From CAZVJA01 sp964626885 (GTDB taxonomy: Bacteria; Planctomycetota; Planctomycetia; Planctomycetales; Planctomycetaceae), in the NCBI GenBank assembly GCA_964626885.1, contig CAZVJA010000002.1:18956-82955 (forward strand): 64,000 nt of DNA, read 5' to 3'. Below the pieces are notes generated by a model that made no database searches, was not told the DNA's origin, and was given only the letters and a program-made list of their open reading frames with translations. The position numbers were made by a program, and so were the translations under genes. Position 1 is the first letter of the stretch. The number at the start of each line of letters is the position of its first letter. Positions 7,864 to 15,459 of the stretch are shown here, piece after piece.

Positions 7864-8952
7864 TCAGTACGGTGACGTCTCGAGCGCCATATCACGCAAC
7901 AGCCCGGCCATGGGGAGAAACAGGGCCAAGGCGTACAGCAGCGTCGCGCCGCCGCCGATCACCACCGCAGTTGCCAAGGGAAACGCGAGCCTGAGCCAGG
8001 CGGCTTGGTCGTTCGCGCGCCGCCGATACATTTCCGTGGCGAGTCGCAAACCCTCCAACAGGGAACCCTCGCGACCGCGACCGGCCATCAACCACCGTAG
8101 AAACGGCGGGATGTCGCTCCGCCCCAGCATAATCTTTTCCAGGGATTCTCCACGGCTGAGAGCGTCGGCGACGGCCCGAGCCGATGCAGCGAACGAGGAA
8201 CTCGTGGTCGCGTCGGCCGAAAGGACGATTCCCTCCTGCAGCGGAATTTCGTGCTCGATCATCATTGCGAGCAACTGCGAGAAGTTCGCCGCCTGATGAT
8301 TCGCTGCGATCCGCTTGAATCCCGGAATCCACGCCAGCGGGAAGGTCAATGTGGTCGGGTTGAAGCGATTCGCGGTACTGGATCGCGACCACAGGAAAAT
8401 CGTCGTGAACAATAGCACGGGAGGCAACCAACTCCAATAAACAGCCGTCTCTCCGATTCGTCCCAAGACGCTCAGCGGCAGGGGAACCGGTAGACCTATC
8501 ATGTCGTAGGTTTCTCGAATGCGGGCAGTGACTTCGAGAATCAGCAGGAGAAACAGTCCGTAAGCCAGGGAAACGACAATGGTGGGATACAGCAGGGCAA
8601 AACCGATTCTCCGACGCAATTCAAGCATTTCCAATGCAAAGTTTGTCAGCGCTTCAAGCGCGACGGGCAATCGCCCTGCGCGCAAGCCCGCTTCGACAAC
8701 AGCACGATAGACCCTCGGAATACGGTCTCCCTCTTCCGAGAGCGCCTCCGAAAGAGATTCGCCGCGGCTCATCCGTTGGGCAAGCACGTTGCTCAACTCT
8801 CCCAACCGTCCCGGCTGATCAATCGCGATTTCCCGCAGCCCCTGCGCAAGGGGAATTCCTGCTCGTGACAGTGACGTGATTTCCTGGTTGAGCGCGATCA
8901 GCACTTCCAATGAGATGGCTTTCCCGGGCGAAGCATCGAATTCGGAAGGCAT
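7864..8952 (-). CDS. Type II secretion system F family protein (first GspF paralogue)
   Basis: 362 aa from the ATG at 8952, chosen because GGAGGA lies just before it and the longer reading to 9000 overlaps the GspE gene. Divergent GspF: helical cytoplasmic part (TSLSRAGIPLAQGLREIA... RMSRGESLSEAL), a membrane block (IGFALLYPTIVVSLAYGLFLLLILEVTARIRETYDMIGLPVPLP), and a second repeat ending in ATAVVIGGGATLLYALALFLPMAGLL. The K-x-x-F-x-D-F-G motif of the other two is replaced by RIRETYDMIGLPVPLP, and an additional membrane segment (TAVYWSWLPPVLLFTTIFLW) follows. It sits 13 bp downstream of the ATPase gene. Confidence 0.85.
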   Translation of the reverse strand: MPSEFDASPGKAISLEVLIALNQEITSLSRAGIPLAQGLREIAIDQPGRLGELSNVLAQRMSRGESLSEALSEEGDRIPRVYRAVVEAGLRAGRLPVALEALTNFALEMLELRRRIGFALLYPTIVVSLAYGLFLLLILEVTARIRETYDMIGLPVPLPLSVLGRIGETAVYWSWLPPVLLFTTIFLWSRSSTANRFNPTTLTFPLAWIPGFKRIAANHQAANFSQLLAMMIEHEIPLQEGIVLSADATTSSSFAASARAVADALSRGESLEKIMLGRSDIPPFLRWLMAGRGREGSLLEGLRLATEMYRRRANDQAAWLRLAFPLATAVVIGGGATLLYALALFLPMAGLLRDMALETSPY

Positions 8953-8965
8953 CGTTCCTCCAGTC

Positions 8966-10171
8966 TCACGCCGAACGCGGTGTGCCGAAAATACGCACAA
9001 CTTCTTCCGGACTCGTCACTCCTTGCTCAACGGCGCGGCACGCCTGCTCATGTTGAGTGATCATGCCTCCGTCGCGCGCCAATTTCTCCAAACGATTCGC
9101 ATCACTTCGCGAAAGTATTGCCCGACCCAAGTCGCCGCGGTCGGGTTCGAGAAGCTCGGAAATAACCATCCGGCCACGGTAACCCGATCCCCGGCAGCGG
9201 TCGCAACCAACAGGCAGAAATGCTCGCTCAACCGCAAGGCCAAGCCGATGGCTAGCGCCGTCGGCTTCGCGACGGCAATCGCACAGCCGCCGCATCAGCC
9301 TCTGGCAGAGGATCGCCAGAAGGCCGCTGCGCAACAGATAGGGTTCGATCCCCATATCCGACAGGCGACTGATAGCGCTTGCCGCGCTGCCGGCATGAAA
9401 TGTTGTCAGCACCAGATGCCCCGTTAAGGATGCCTGAAAAACAATCTCCGCTGTCGTCGGATCGCGAATCTCCCCGACCATCAGCACTTCCGGATCCTGC
9501 CGGACCAGGGAGCGAAGCCCGGTTTGCATGTCGAACCCCGCCGCGGTGTTCACCTGTGACTGGTCGACTCCCGCGACCGCGACCTCGATCGGATCTTCTA
9601 AAGAGACAAGACTGCGGCCGCCGCGCGATTTGTCTAAAATTTCGCGAAGGCAAGCGTAAATCGACGTGGTTTTTCCACTTCCGGCCGGGCCGGTCAGCAA
9701 GATCAACCCCGCCGTTTCTCCCAGGAGCCTCTCGAGCGTTCGTTGCGTCTGCTCCGGCAGCCCGAGATCGCGAAGGTATTTGTAATTTCCGGTCGAGGCG
9801 AAAAACCGCACGACGGCCTTTTCCCCGTACATGGTCGGGAACGTGCTGAGCCTGGTTTCGAGGTTTTGATCGCGCAAGCGGCCTTCTTGAGGCAATTCCG
9901 TGCGATAGGTCAGCAGATTTGCCAGGACTTTTAGACGCGCGACGATGTTCGGCGCCAATTCCGAGGGCAGATCATGCACGTGCTGCAACACGCCGTCAAT
10001 TCGGCAGAGAACTCGGAGAGATTCCCCGGTTGGCCGGAAGTGAAGGTCGCTCGCATCTGCGTCCCGGGCGGATCTTAAAATCGCGTCGACGAGTTGCGGT
10101 ACATACTGCGGGTGCCCCGATTCGATTTGGAGGAAGGCCGCCTGCAATCGCTGATGTAAAGACTCTTGCAT
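8966..10171 (-). CDS. gspE: GspE/PilB-type secretion ATPase, short form
   Basis: 401 aa from the ATG at 10171; a TTG 36 bases upstream (10207) is possible but has no visible ribosome site. Motifs in order: ASDLHFRPTGESLRVLCRIDG (N2 domain), Walker A GPAGSGKTT, Asp box LVSLEDPIE, Walker B RQDPEVLMVGEIRD, His box LTGHLVLTTFHAGSA, and the zinc-binding cysteines CDC...CDRC near residues 315-335. The N-terminal N1/MshEN-type domain found in GspE and PilB is missing, so the usual link to the inner-membrane L/M proteins may be absent. First gene of the operon; it should power pseudopilus assembly through the downstream GspF proteins. Confidence 0.93.
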   Translation of the reverse strand: MQESLHQRLQAAFLQIESGHPQYVPQLVDAILRSARDADASDLHFRPTGESLRVLCRIDGVLQHVHDLPSELAPNIVARLKVLANLLTYRTELPQEGRLRDQNLETRLSTFPTMYGEKAVVRFFASTGNYKYLRDLGLPEQTQRTLERLLGETAGLILLTGPAGSGKTTSIYACLREILDKSRGGRSLVSLEDPIEVAVAGVDQSQVNTAAGFDMQTGLRSLVRQDPEVLMVGEIRDPTTAEIVFQASLTGHLVLTTFHAGSAASAISRLSDMGIEPYLLRSGLLAILCQRLMRRLCDCRREADGASHRLGLAVERAFLPVGCDRCRGSGYRGRMVISELLEPDRGDLGRAILSRSDANRLEKLARDGGMITQHEQACRAVEQGVTSPEEVVRIFGTPRSA

Positions 10172-10280
10172 GAAGATCCCGACGGACTGGGAATGCAGGC
10201 GTGGCAATCGAACAATTGATGCCGTGTAGATTCAGGAGCGAGGGGAAATGCCGGTTTACTGTCGCAAGAGTTCCGATTTC

Positions 10281-10646
10281 CTACTTCTTCCCATCAACTT
10301 GGAACATCATACCGGCGCGAACCGATCGGTCCTTTTCATAAGACTCGACGAGATCCCAGTCCTTTGTCGGATGCTCCTGAGGATCGAAGGCAGTCGGGCT
10401 CGAGAACGGTTTGGACGCACCTTTCCCCCACAACCAGCGGGGAAGCAACGGCCCCAATCCGATCAGCGCCAGCACCGCAACACCGACGAGACAAAGTGCC
10501 CTGCGAGTCTGGCGCTCCACGGCACGCTCCCTTTCGACTCGGCGTGCAGCACGCATCACGCGTTTGCGAAAACCAACCGTCGCTCGCGGCAGATCAGCTG
10601 ACGCCCGAACCAGCTCCTCGATGTAACGCAGTTCTTCATTTTTCAT
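10281..10646 (-). CDS. Small single-pass membrane protein coupled to an ECF sigma factor
   Basis: 121 aa from the ATG at 10646, which lies inside the last codons of the sigma-factor gene (11-bp overlap). A cytoplasmic N-terminal part of about 50 residues (EELVRASADLPRATVGFRKRVMRAARRVE) precedes one transmembrane helix (RRALCLVGVAVLALIGLGPLLP) and a short C-terminal tail. The topology and coupling to the sigma gene suggest an anti-sigma or sigma-associated membrane protein, but it has no zinc motif of the ZAS type and no recognised family, so that role is inference. Its stop lies 110 bp before the GspE start on the same strand, so read-through into the secretion operon is possible. Confidence 0.7.
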   Translation of the reverse strand: MKNEELRYIEELVRASADLPRATVGFRKRVMRAARRVERERAVERQTRRALCLVGVAVLALIGLGPLLPRWLWGKGASKPFSSPTAFDPQEHPTKDWDLVESYEKDRSVRAGMMFQVDGKK

Positions 10647-11205
10647 ACAACACATCCCGAGAAAGCTGGCATAACGACCGCGAAAGTTTGCCGATTGCGT
10701 AACGGTAGCGGCTCGCCGCCGTGTTCGAGGGCTCGCCCAAGATCTCTCCAATCTCCAGAAACGTCAGCCCTTCCCAGATTTTCAATAGGATGACCTCCGC
10801 CTGCGAAGAGGGGAGATTCTTAATCGCTTCGCGGATCAGTTCCTGAATGTCGAGCTCTTCACTCGGAGTGTGAGCAAGATCCCATCCGATGGGAACAGAC
10901 AGCGGCTCCGCCGACCGCCGCCGTCGCGCGATTGTCAGGGCCTCATTGCGAACGATCGCCAGTAGATAGGCCCAGGGAAACCGTGCGCTCGCGAGAGCGT
11001 GCGGCTTCATTGCGATCCGGACTAATGCTGCCTGAACCGAGTCCTCGGCATCCGCGTAGTGCCGCGTCAGCGTTTTTGCATAGTTCAACATCCGCGATGC
11101 GGCCAAGTCGTACAGTGGGCCGAGCGCACCGACCCCCTCGCACGCCAGTTTCTGGGCACAGGCGCGAATTTGCGTCGCGAATTGAGCCTTTTCCGCTGAG
11201 TCCAC
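10636..11205 (-). CDS. ECF-type sigma-70 family RNA polymerase sigma factor
   Basis: 189 aa starting at GTG 11205 (weak AAGG upstream). Region 2: LYDLAASRMLNYAKTLTRHYADAEDSVQAALVRI and FPWAYLLAIVRNEALTIARRRR (sigma2 core and -10 recognition). Region 4: REAIKNLPSSQAEVILLKIWEGLTFLEIGEILGEPSNTAASRYRYAIGKLSRSL, a helix-turn-helix for -35 recognition. Sigma region 1.1 and region 3 are absent, as expected for ECF factors. The start of the gene overlaps nothing upstream; the 3' end overlaps the membrane-protein gene. It probably regulates its own pair and perhaps the secretion operon downstream. Confidence 0.88.
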   Translation of the reverse strand: MDSAEKAQFATQIRACAQKLACEGVGALGPLYDLAASRMLNYAKTLTRHYADAEDSVQAALVRIAMKPHALASARFPWAYLLAIVRNEALTIARRRRSAEPLSVPIGWDLAHTPSEELDIQELIREAIKNLPSSQAEVILLKIWEGLTFLEIGEILGEPSNTAASRYRYAIGKLSRSLCQLSRDVLYEK

Positions 11206-11381
11206 ACCTTATTGATGCCCGAACGGCGGGCGTTTGTCTACGAAATTCTAAAAAAACAGAACACGCCGCTAATACGCAATCCCACACACCGTCGGAGAGT
11301 CGGATTTCATAAACCGGTCCCCAGCAGATTTCTCTGGGGTAGAGGACTTTTCGGAACGTAACAATCGTTATGGGCTAACAC

Positions 11382-11410
11382 TTGAAACCGCCTCTACTTA
11401 CCGGTTTGTA
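11382..11410 (+). promoter_or_regulatory. Weak sigma-70-like promoter upstream of the aldehyde dehydrogenase
   Basis: TTGAAA (11382-11387), a 17-base spacer and TTTGTA (11405-11410) give a good -35 and a poor -10 about 80 bases before the ATG at 11492. The gene itself has a very strong ribosome site (AGGAGGAGGATC). Promoter call is tentative. Confidence 0.3.
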
Positions 11411-11491
11411 ATTCTTGAAGAACCACGTCACACTCAAGGGTATGTACGGCACTCACTTTTCCATCTGAAGTCCGGAAACAGGAGGAGGATC

Positions 11492-12970
11492 ATGGCCACT
11501 ACCCTCGAGAAAACCGCTGTCGCCGCGCCGAAAGTCCGTCAGACAAAACTGCTGATTGGAGACAAATGGCGGGACTCCGTCAGCGGCAAGACCTTTCCCA
11601 CCATGAACCCCGCCACCGAGGAGAAGATCGCCGATGTGTCGGAGGGGGATGCCGTCGACATCGACCTGGCGGTAAAAGCTGCCCGCAAGGCGTTTGAGAC
11701 CGGTCCCTGGCCGAAGATGGATGCCCGCGACAGGGGCCGTTTGTTACTGAAACTGGCCGATCTGATCGAGAAGAACCAGGAAGAACTCGCTGCTCTCGAA
11801 ACGCTCGACAATGGCAAACCGATCAACGACGCTCGTGCCGCCGATCTGCCGCTGGTGATCGATTGCTTGCGGTATTACGCCGGCTGGGCCGACAAGATTC
11901 ACGGCGATACGATCCCGATTCGCGGGGATTACTTCTGTTACACCCGCCGCGAGCCGGTGGGGGTTTGCGGGCAGATCATCCCCTGGAACTTCCCGATGCT
12001 AATGGCTGCCTGGAAGTGGGGGCCGGCCCTCACCGCCGGCTGCACGGTCGTGATGAAACCGGCCGAGCAGACGCCTCTTACATGCCTGCGGATGGCGGAG
12101 CTGGCGCTCGAAGCCGGGTTCCCCCCCGGTGTGATCAATGTCGTCCCAGGTTATGGGCCGACGGCGGGAGCAGCGCTCGTCAAACATCCCGACGTTGACA
12201 AAATCGCGTTCACGGGAGAGTACCGGACGGCGCAGATCATCATGGCGGATGCCGCTCACACCTTGAAGCGGCTGACATTCGAACTCGGCGGTAAGAGCCC
12301 GAATGTCATTTTTGCAGACGCCGATCTCGATGCGGCTGTCGCCGGCGCCGAGTTCGGATTGTTCTTCAACCAGGGGCAGTGTTGCTGTGCGGGAAGTCGG
12401 CTGTTTGTCGAGGAGTCTATCCACGACAAATTCGTGGAGAAGGTCGTGGCGCGGGCCAAGGGGCGCGTGCTTGGTAATCCGCTCGACACATCCACCACAC
12501 AAGGCCCGCAGGTTGATCAGGCCCAATTTGAGAAGATCCTCGATTTTATCGACAAGGGGAAATCCGAAGGGGCAACCTGCGTGACTGGCGGAAACCGCTT
12601 CGGCAACAAGGGCTTCTTCATCGAGCCGACCGTGTTCGACAACGTCACGGACGACATGTCCATCGCGACTGACGAAATCTTCGGACCAGTGATGAACATT
12701 CTCACCTTCAAGGATTTCGACGAAGTGGTCGAACGATCGAACAAAACCTATTACGGCCTGGCTGCGGCAGTCTGGACACGGGACGTGGCCAAAGCGCATC
12801 GGATTGCCAATAGCGTGCGGGCCGGCACGGTCTGGATCAATTGCTACGACGTGTTCGACGCCGCCGCGCCGTTCGGCGGTTTCAAGATGAGCGGCATGGG
12901 GCGCGAGCTCGGCGAAGCCGGATTGGCGAACTATACCGAACTGAAAACCGTCACAATGAGCCTCGCCTGA
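11492..12970 (+). CDS. NAD(P)-dependent aldehyde dehydrogenase (ALDH1/2-like)
   Basis: 492 aa with an AGGAGGAGG ribosome site. Oxidises an aldehyde to the carboxylate using NAD(P)+. Close in pattern to mitochondrial ALDH2: IIPWNFPMLMAAWK (cofactor loop), MKPAEQTPLTCL, VPGYGPTAGAAL, general base in FELGGKSPN (Glu about 266), catalytic Cys in FNQGQCCCAG, EIFGPVM, and the C-terminal PFGGFKMSGMGRELGE. The segment that in nearly all relatives reads FTGST(E/x)(V/x)G reads FTGEYRTAQ here (bases 12209-12235). It may be a clade-specific variant or a compensated frameshift (see findings). The FdhF-like gene follows 107 bp downstream on the same strand. Confidence 0.92.
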   Translation: MATTLEKTAVAAPKVRQTKLLIGDKWRDSVSGKTFPTMNPATEEKIADVSEGDAVDIDLAVKAARKAFETGPWPKMDARDRGRLLLKLADLIEKNQEELAALETLDNGKPINDARAADLPLVIDCLRYYAGWADKIHGDTIPIRGDYFCYTRREPVGVCGQIIPWNFPMLMAAWKWGPALTAGCTVVMKPAEQTPLTCLRMAELALEAGFPPGVINVVPGYGPTAGAALVKHPDVDKIAFTGEYRTAQIIMADAAHTLKRLTFELGGKSPNVIFADADLDAAVAGAEFGLFFNQGQCCCAGSRLFVEESIHDKFVEKVVARAKGRVLGNPLDTSTTQGPQVDQAQFEKILDFIDKGKSEGATCVTGGNRFGNKGFFIEPTVFDNVTDDMSIATDEIFGPVMNILTFKDFDEVVERSNKTYYGLAAAVWTRDVAKAHRIANSVRAGTVWINCYDVFDAAAPFGGFKMSGMGRELGEAGLANYTELKTVTMSLA

Positions 12971-13077
12971 TCCGCTGCCGCCACGACGCATCGCCGGCAA
13001 GGACTCGAAACGATTGATCGAAGCCGGATATTGCCGGTAATAGATTTGTTGCGCACCTGGGGGAAGAATTCGCTCGT

Positions 13078-15264
13078 ATGAAAACCTTGCGAAGCGGAGG
13101 GGGCTGGAAGTCGATCGGCTACAGCTTGAAGCTGTCACGGAAGGTCGGCTGGTCTCGCATGTGGAAGGCGCTGCGCTCCAAGAACGCGTGCAAGACCTGC
13201 GCAGTCGGTATGGGAGGGCAGCTCGGTGGAATGGTCAACGAAGGGGGCTACTTCCCCGAGGTTTGTAAGAAGTCGTTTCAGGCAATGGCTTCCGATTTGC
13301 AGGACGCACTTCCGATCGATTTCTTCCAGCGCCGCGACCTAAACCAGTTGCGCGCAATGACCCCGCGACAGCTAGAGACATCCGGGCGAATCGTCGAACC
13401 GGTGATTCTGGAACCGGGGACGAGGCATTACCAGCCGATTGCATGGGACGACGCACTTTCTCGCATCGCCGCGAAACTCCGTGACGCCGGGCCGGAGCGG
13501 AGCTTCTTCTACGCCAGCGGCCGATCGTCGAACGAGGCCGGCTTCCTGTTGCAATTGATGGCTCGCCTGTTCGGCACGAACTACGTCAACAACTGCTCGT
13601 ACTATTGTCATCAGGCAAGCGGAGTCGGCCTATCAAGCAGCATCGGCACCGGGGCAGGGACGGTGCAGCTCGAAGACCTCGATCACACCGATCTGTACAT
13701 CCTCGTCGGTGCGAATCCGGCGTCGAACCACCCTCGGCTGATGCGCTCGTTGCTCCACATACGACGCCGCGGAGGGAAAATCGTCGTCGTTAATCCGCTG
13801 CGGGAGTTGGGGCTGGTCTCTTTCCGTGTTCCCAGCGACATACGAAGCCTGCTGTTCGGATCGCAGATCGCCAGTCATTATTTTCAGCCGCACATCGGCG
13901 GCGATCTGGCGTTGTTTATCGGGATTGCGAAGGTGATTCTTGAACGACACGAGCAGGATCAGTCGTTCATCGAACTGCACACCGAGAACTTTGAAGAATT
14001 CCGGCAGAAGGTCGAATTAACGAACTGGGACGACATCGTCCGCGCTGCCGGCATCGATCATGCGTCGATCATCGAACTGGCGGAGTTATACATCGCCGCA
14101 AAAAACGTGGTTATTGGTTGGGCGATGGGGATCACGCATCACCTTCATGGCACGCAAACCGTTCAGGCAATTGCCAACGTTGCATTGCTGCGCGGGATGG
14201 TCGGTCGCCGCCACGCCGGGGTGATGCCGATCCGAGGACACAGCAACGTGCAGGGGATGGGTTCGGTTGGTGTCACGCCGACGCTGAAGAAGGGAATCCT
14301 GGAACGCTTCGAACAGCGGCTGGGAATCAAGATTCCCACATCACCCGGCTACGACACAATGGCCTGCATGCAGGCGGCAGCGCGGGGGGAGATGCAGGCG
14401 GCGTTCTGCGTCGGTGGAAATTTGTACCACAGCAATCCCTCTGCCCGGTTCGCGGCCGACGCCCTCGGCAAGATCGATCAGATTGTCTACCTCTCGACCA
14501 CGTTGAACACCGGCCACGCCTGGGGCACAGGAAAGGAAACACTCATTCTGCCGGTCCTTCCTCGCGATGAAGAACCACAGCCAACGACGCAGGAATCGAT
14601 GTTTAGCTACGTGCGTTTCAGCGAAGGGGGTTCCGCACGGTTCACCGGCCCGCGCAGCGAAGTGTCAATTCTTTCGAGTCTGGGGAAGCAACTGCTCGGC
14701 GAATCGCACGGCATCGACTGGTCCGCGATGTGCAGCCACTCTGCGATTCGCAAACTGATCGGCGAATTGATTCCAGAATACGAGGCGCTGCGGAATATTG
14801 ACGAGACGCGGAAGGAATTTCACGTGCCGGGCCGGGTGCTTGACGAATACCGGTTTCCCACTCCTTCCAGAAAAGCGAAGTTTCACGCTGTTCCGATACC
14901 CGCCCCACCTGCATCGCGGAACGGTGAATTACGGCTGATGACACTCCGCTCCGAAGGGCAATTCAACACGGTCGTCTACGACGAGGAAGACATCTACCGC
15001 GGCCAGGAGCGCCGCGACGTGATTCTATTGAACGCCGCCGATATGGAACGGATCGGCCTTCAACCTGACCAACGGGTGCGTGTAAAAAGCGAAACGGGAG
15101 AAATGCGCCACATTCTCGCGCGACCGTTCGAGATTCGGGCGGGAAACGCAATGATGTATTACCCGGAAGCGAACGTACTCGTGCCGACAGCGGTCGATCC
15201 GCTGTCGAAAACCCCGGCGTTCAAGCATGTGGCGGTGACGGTGCGGCCGGATACAGAGCTTTAG
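13078..15264 (+). CDS. FdhF/YdeP family molybdopterin oxidoreductase
   Basis: 728 aa, ATG preceded by GGGGGAAG at a slightly long spacing. Molybdopterin oxidoreductase fold: the N-terminal KNACKTCAVGMGGQ contains only a CxxC pair rather than a full 4Fe-4S motif, as in YdeP-type proteins. It continues with GTNYVNNCSYYCHQASGVGL, DLYILVGANPASNHPRL, GGKIVVVNPLRE, MGITHHLHGTQTVQAIANVALLRGMVGRRHAGVMPIRGHSNVQG, and a molydopterin-dinucleotide-binding C-terminal domain (VILLNAADMERIGLQPDQRVRVKSETG). No Tat signal, so probably cytoplasmic. The family resembles the formate dehydrogenase alpha subunit; its substrate is unknown. Adjacent to an aldehyde dehydrogenase, which could supply or remove a C1 or aldehyde intermediate (inference). 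Confidence 0.88.
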   Translation: MKTLRSGGGWKSIGYSLKLSRKVGWSRMWKALRSKNACKTCAVGMGGQLGGMVNEGGYFPEVCKKSFQAMASDLQDALPIDFFQRRDLNQLRAMTPRQLETSGRIVEPVILEPGTRHYQPIAWDDALSRIAAKLRDAGPERSFFYASGRSSNEAGFLLQLMARLFGTNYVNNCSYYCHQASGVGLSSSIGTGAGTVQLEDLDHTDLYILVGANPASNHPRLMRSLLHIRRRGGKIVVVNPLRELGLVSFRVPSDIRSLLFGSQIASHYFQPHIGGDLALFIGIAKVILERHEQDQSFIELHTENFEEFRQKVELTNWDDIVRAAGIDHASIIELAELYIAAKNVVIGWAMGITHHLHGTQTVQAIANVALLRGMVGRRHAGVMPIRGHSNVQGMGSVGVTPTLKKGILERFEQRLGIKIPTSPGYDTMACMQAAARGEMQAAFCVGGNLYHSNPSARFAADALGKIDQIVYLSTTLNTGHAWGTGKETLILPVLPRDEEPQPTTQESMFSYVRFSEGGSARFTGPRSEVSILSSLGKQLLGESHGIDWSAMCSHSAIRKLIGELIPEYEALRNIDETRKEFHVPGRVLDEYRFPTPSRKAKFHAVPIPAPPASRNGELRLMTLRSEGQFNTVVYDEEDIYRGQERRDVILLNAADMERIGLQPDQRVRVKSETGEMRHILARPFEIRAGNAMMYYPEANVLVPTAVDPLSKTPAFKHVAVTVRPDTEL

Positions 15265-15279
15265 CCGGTACTAATCACG

Positions 15280-15328
15280 ATCTACATGCTGTTCAGTTTG
15301 TTCTTATGTTCAACACAAGCTTGTAGAT
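15280..15328. terminator. Inverted repeat after the YdeP-like gene
   Basis: ATCTACATGC (15280-15289) pairs with GCTTGTAGAT (15319-15328) with one mismatch across a 29-base loop, 15 bases after the stop. There is no clean U tract. Could be a weak terminator or nothing. Confidence 0.25.
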
Positions 15329-15459
15329 AACCTCCTTTGTAGAAATTCCTCCATCAGGCCGGTACCCTCGGTGACTACTGGCGGAAAGCGATTTCGCCAT
15401 GATTCCGAGAGACATACTCATTGATTTCACAGCAACGAACTTCCTCCGGAAATGGTGCC

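Noticed and set aside
11319..11339. CCCCAG/CTGGGG hairpin upstream of the aldehyde dehydrogenase
   Set aside because: Six-base stem with a nine-base loop and no U tract; too weak to call.
11999..13138. 379-aa minus-strand frame opposite the aldehyde dehydrogenase
   Set aside because: Antisense to a fully conserved ALDH; composition typical of a shadow frame in GC-rich DNA.
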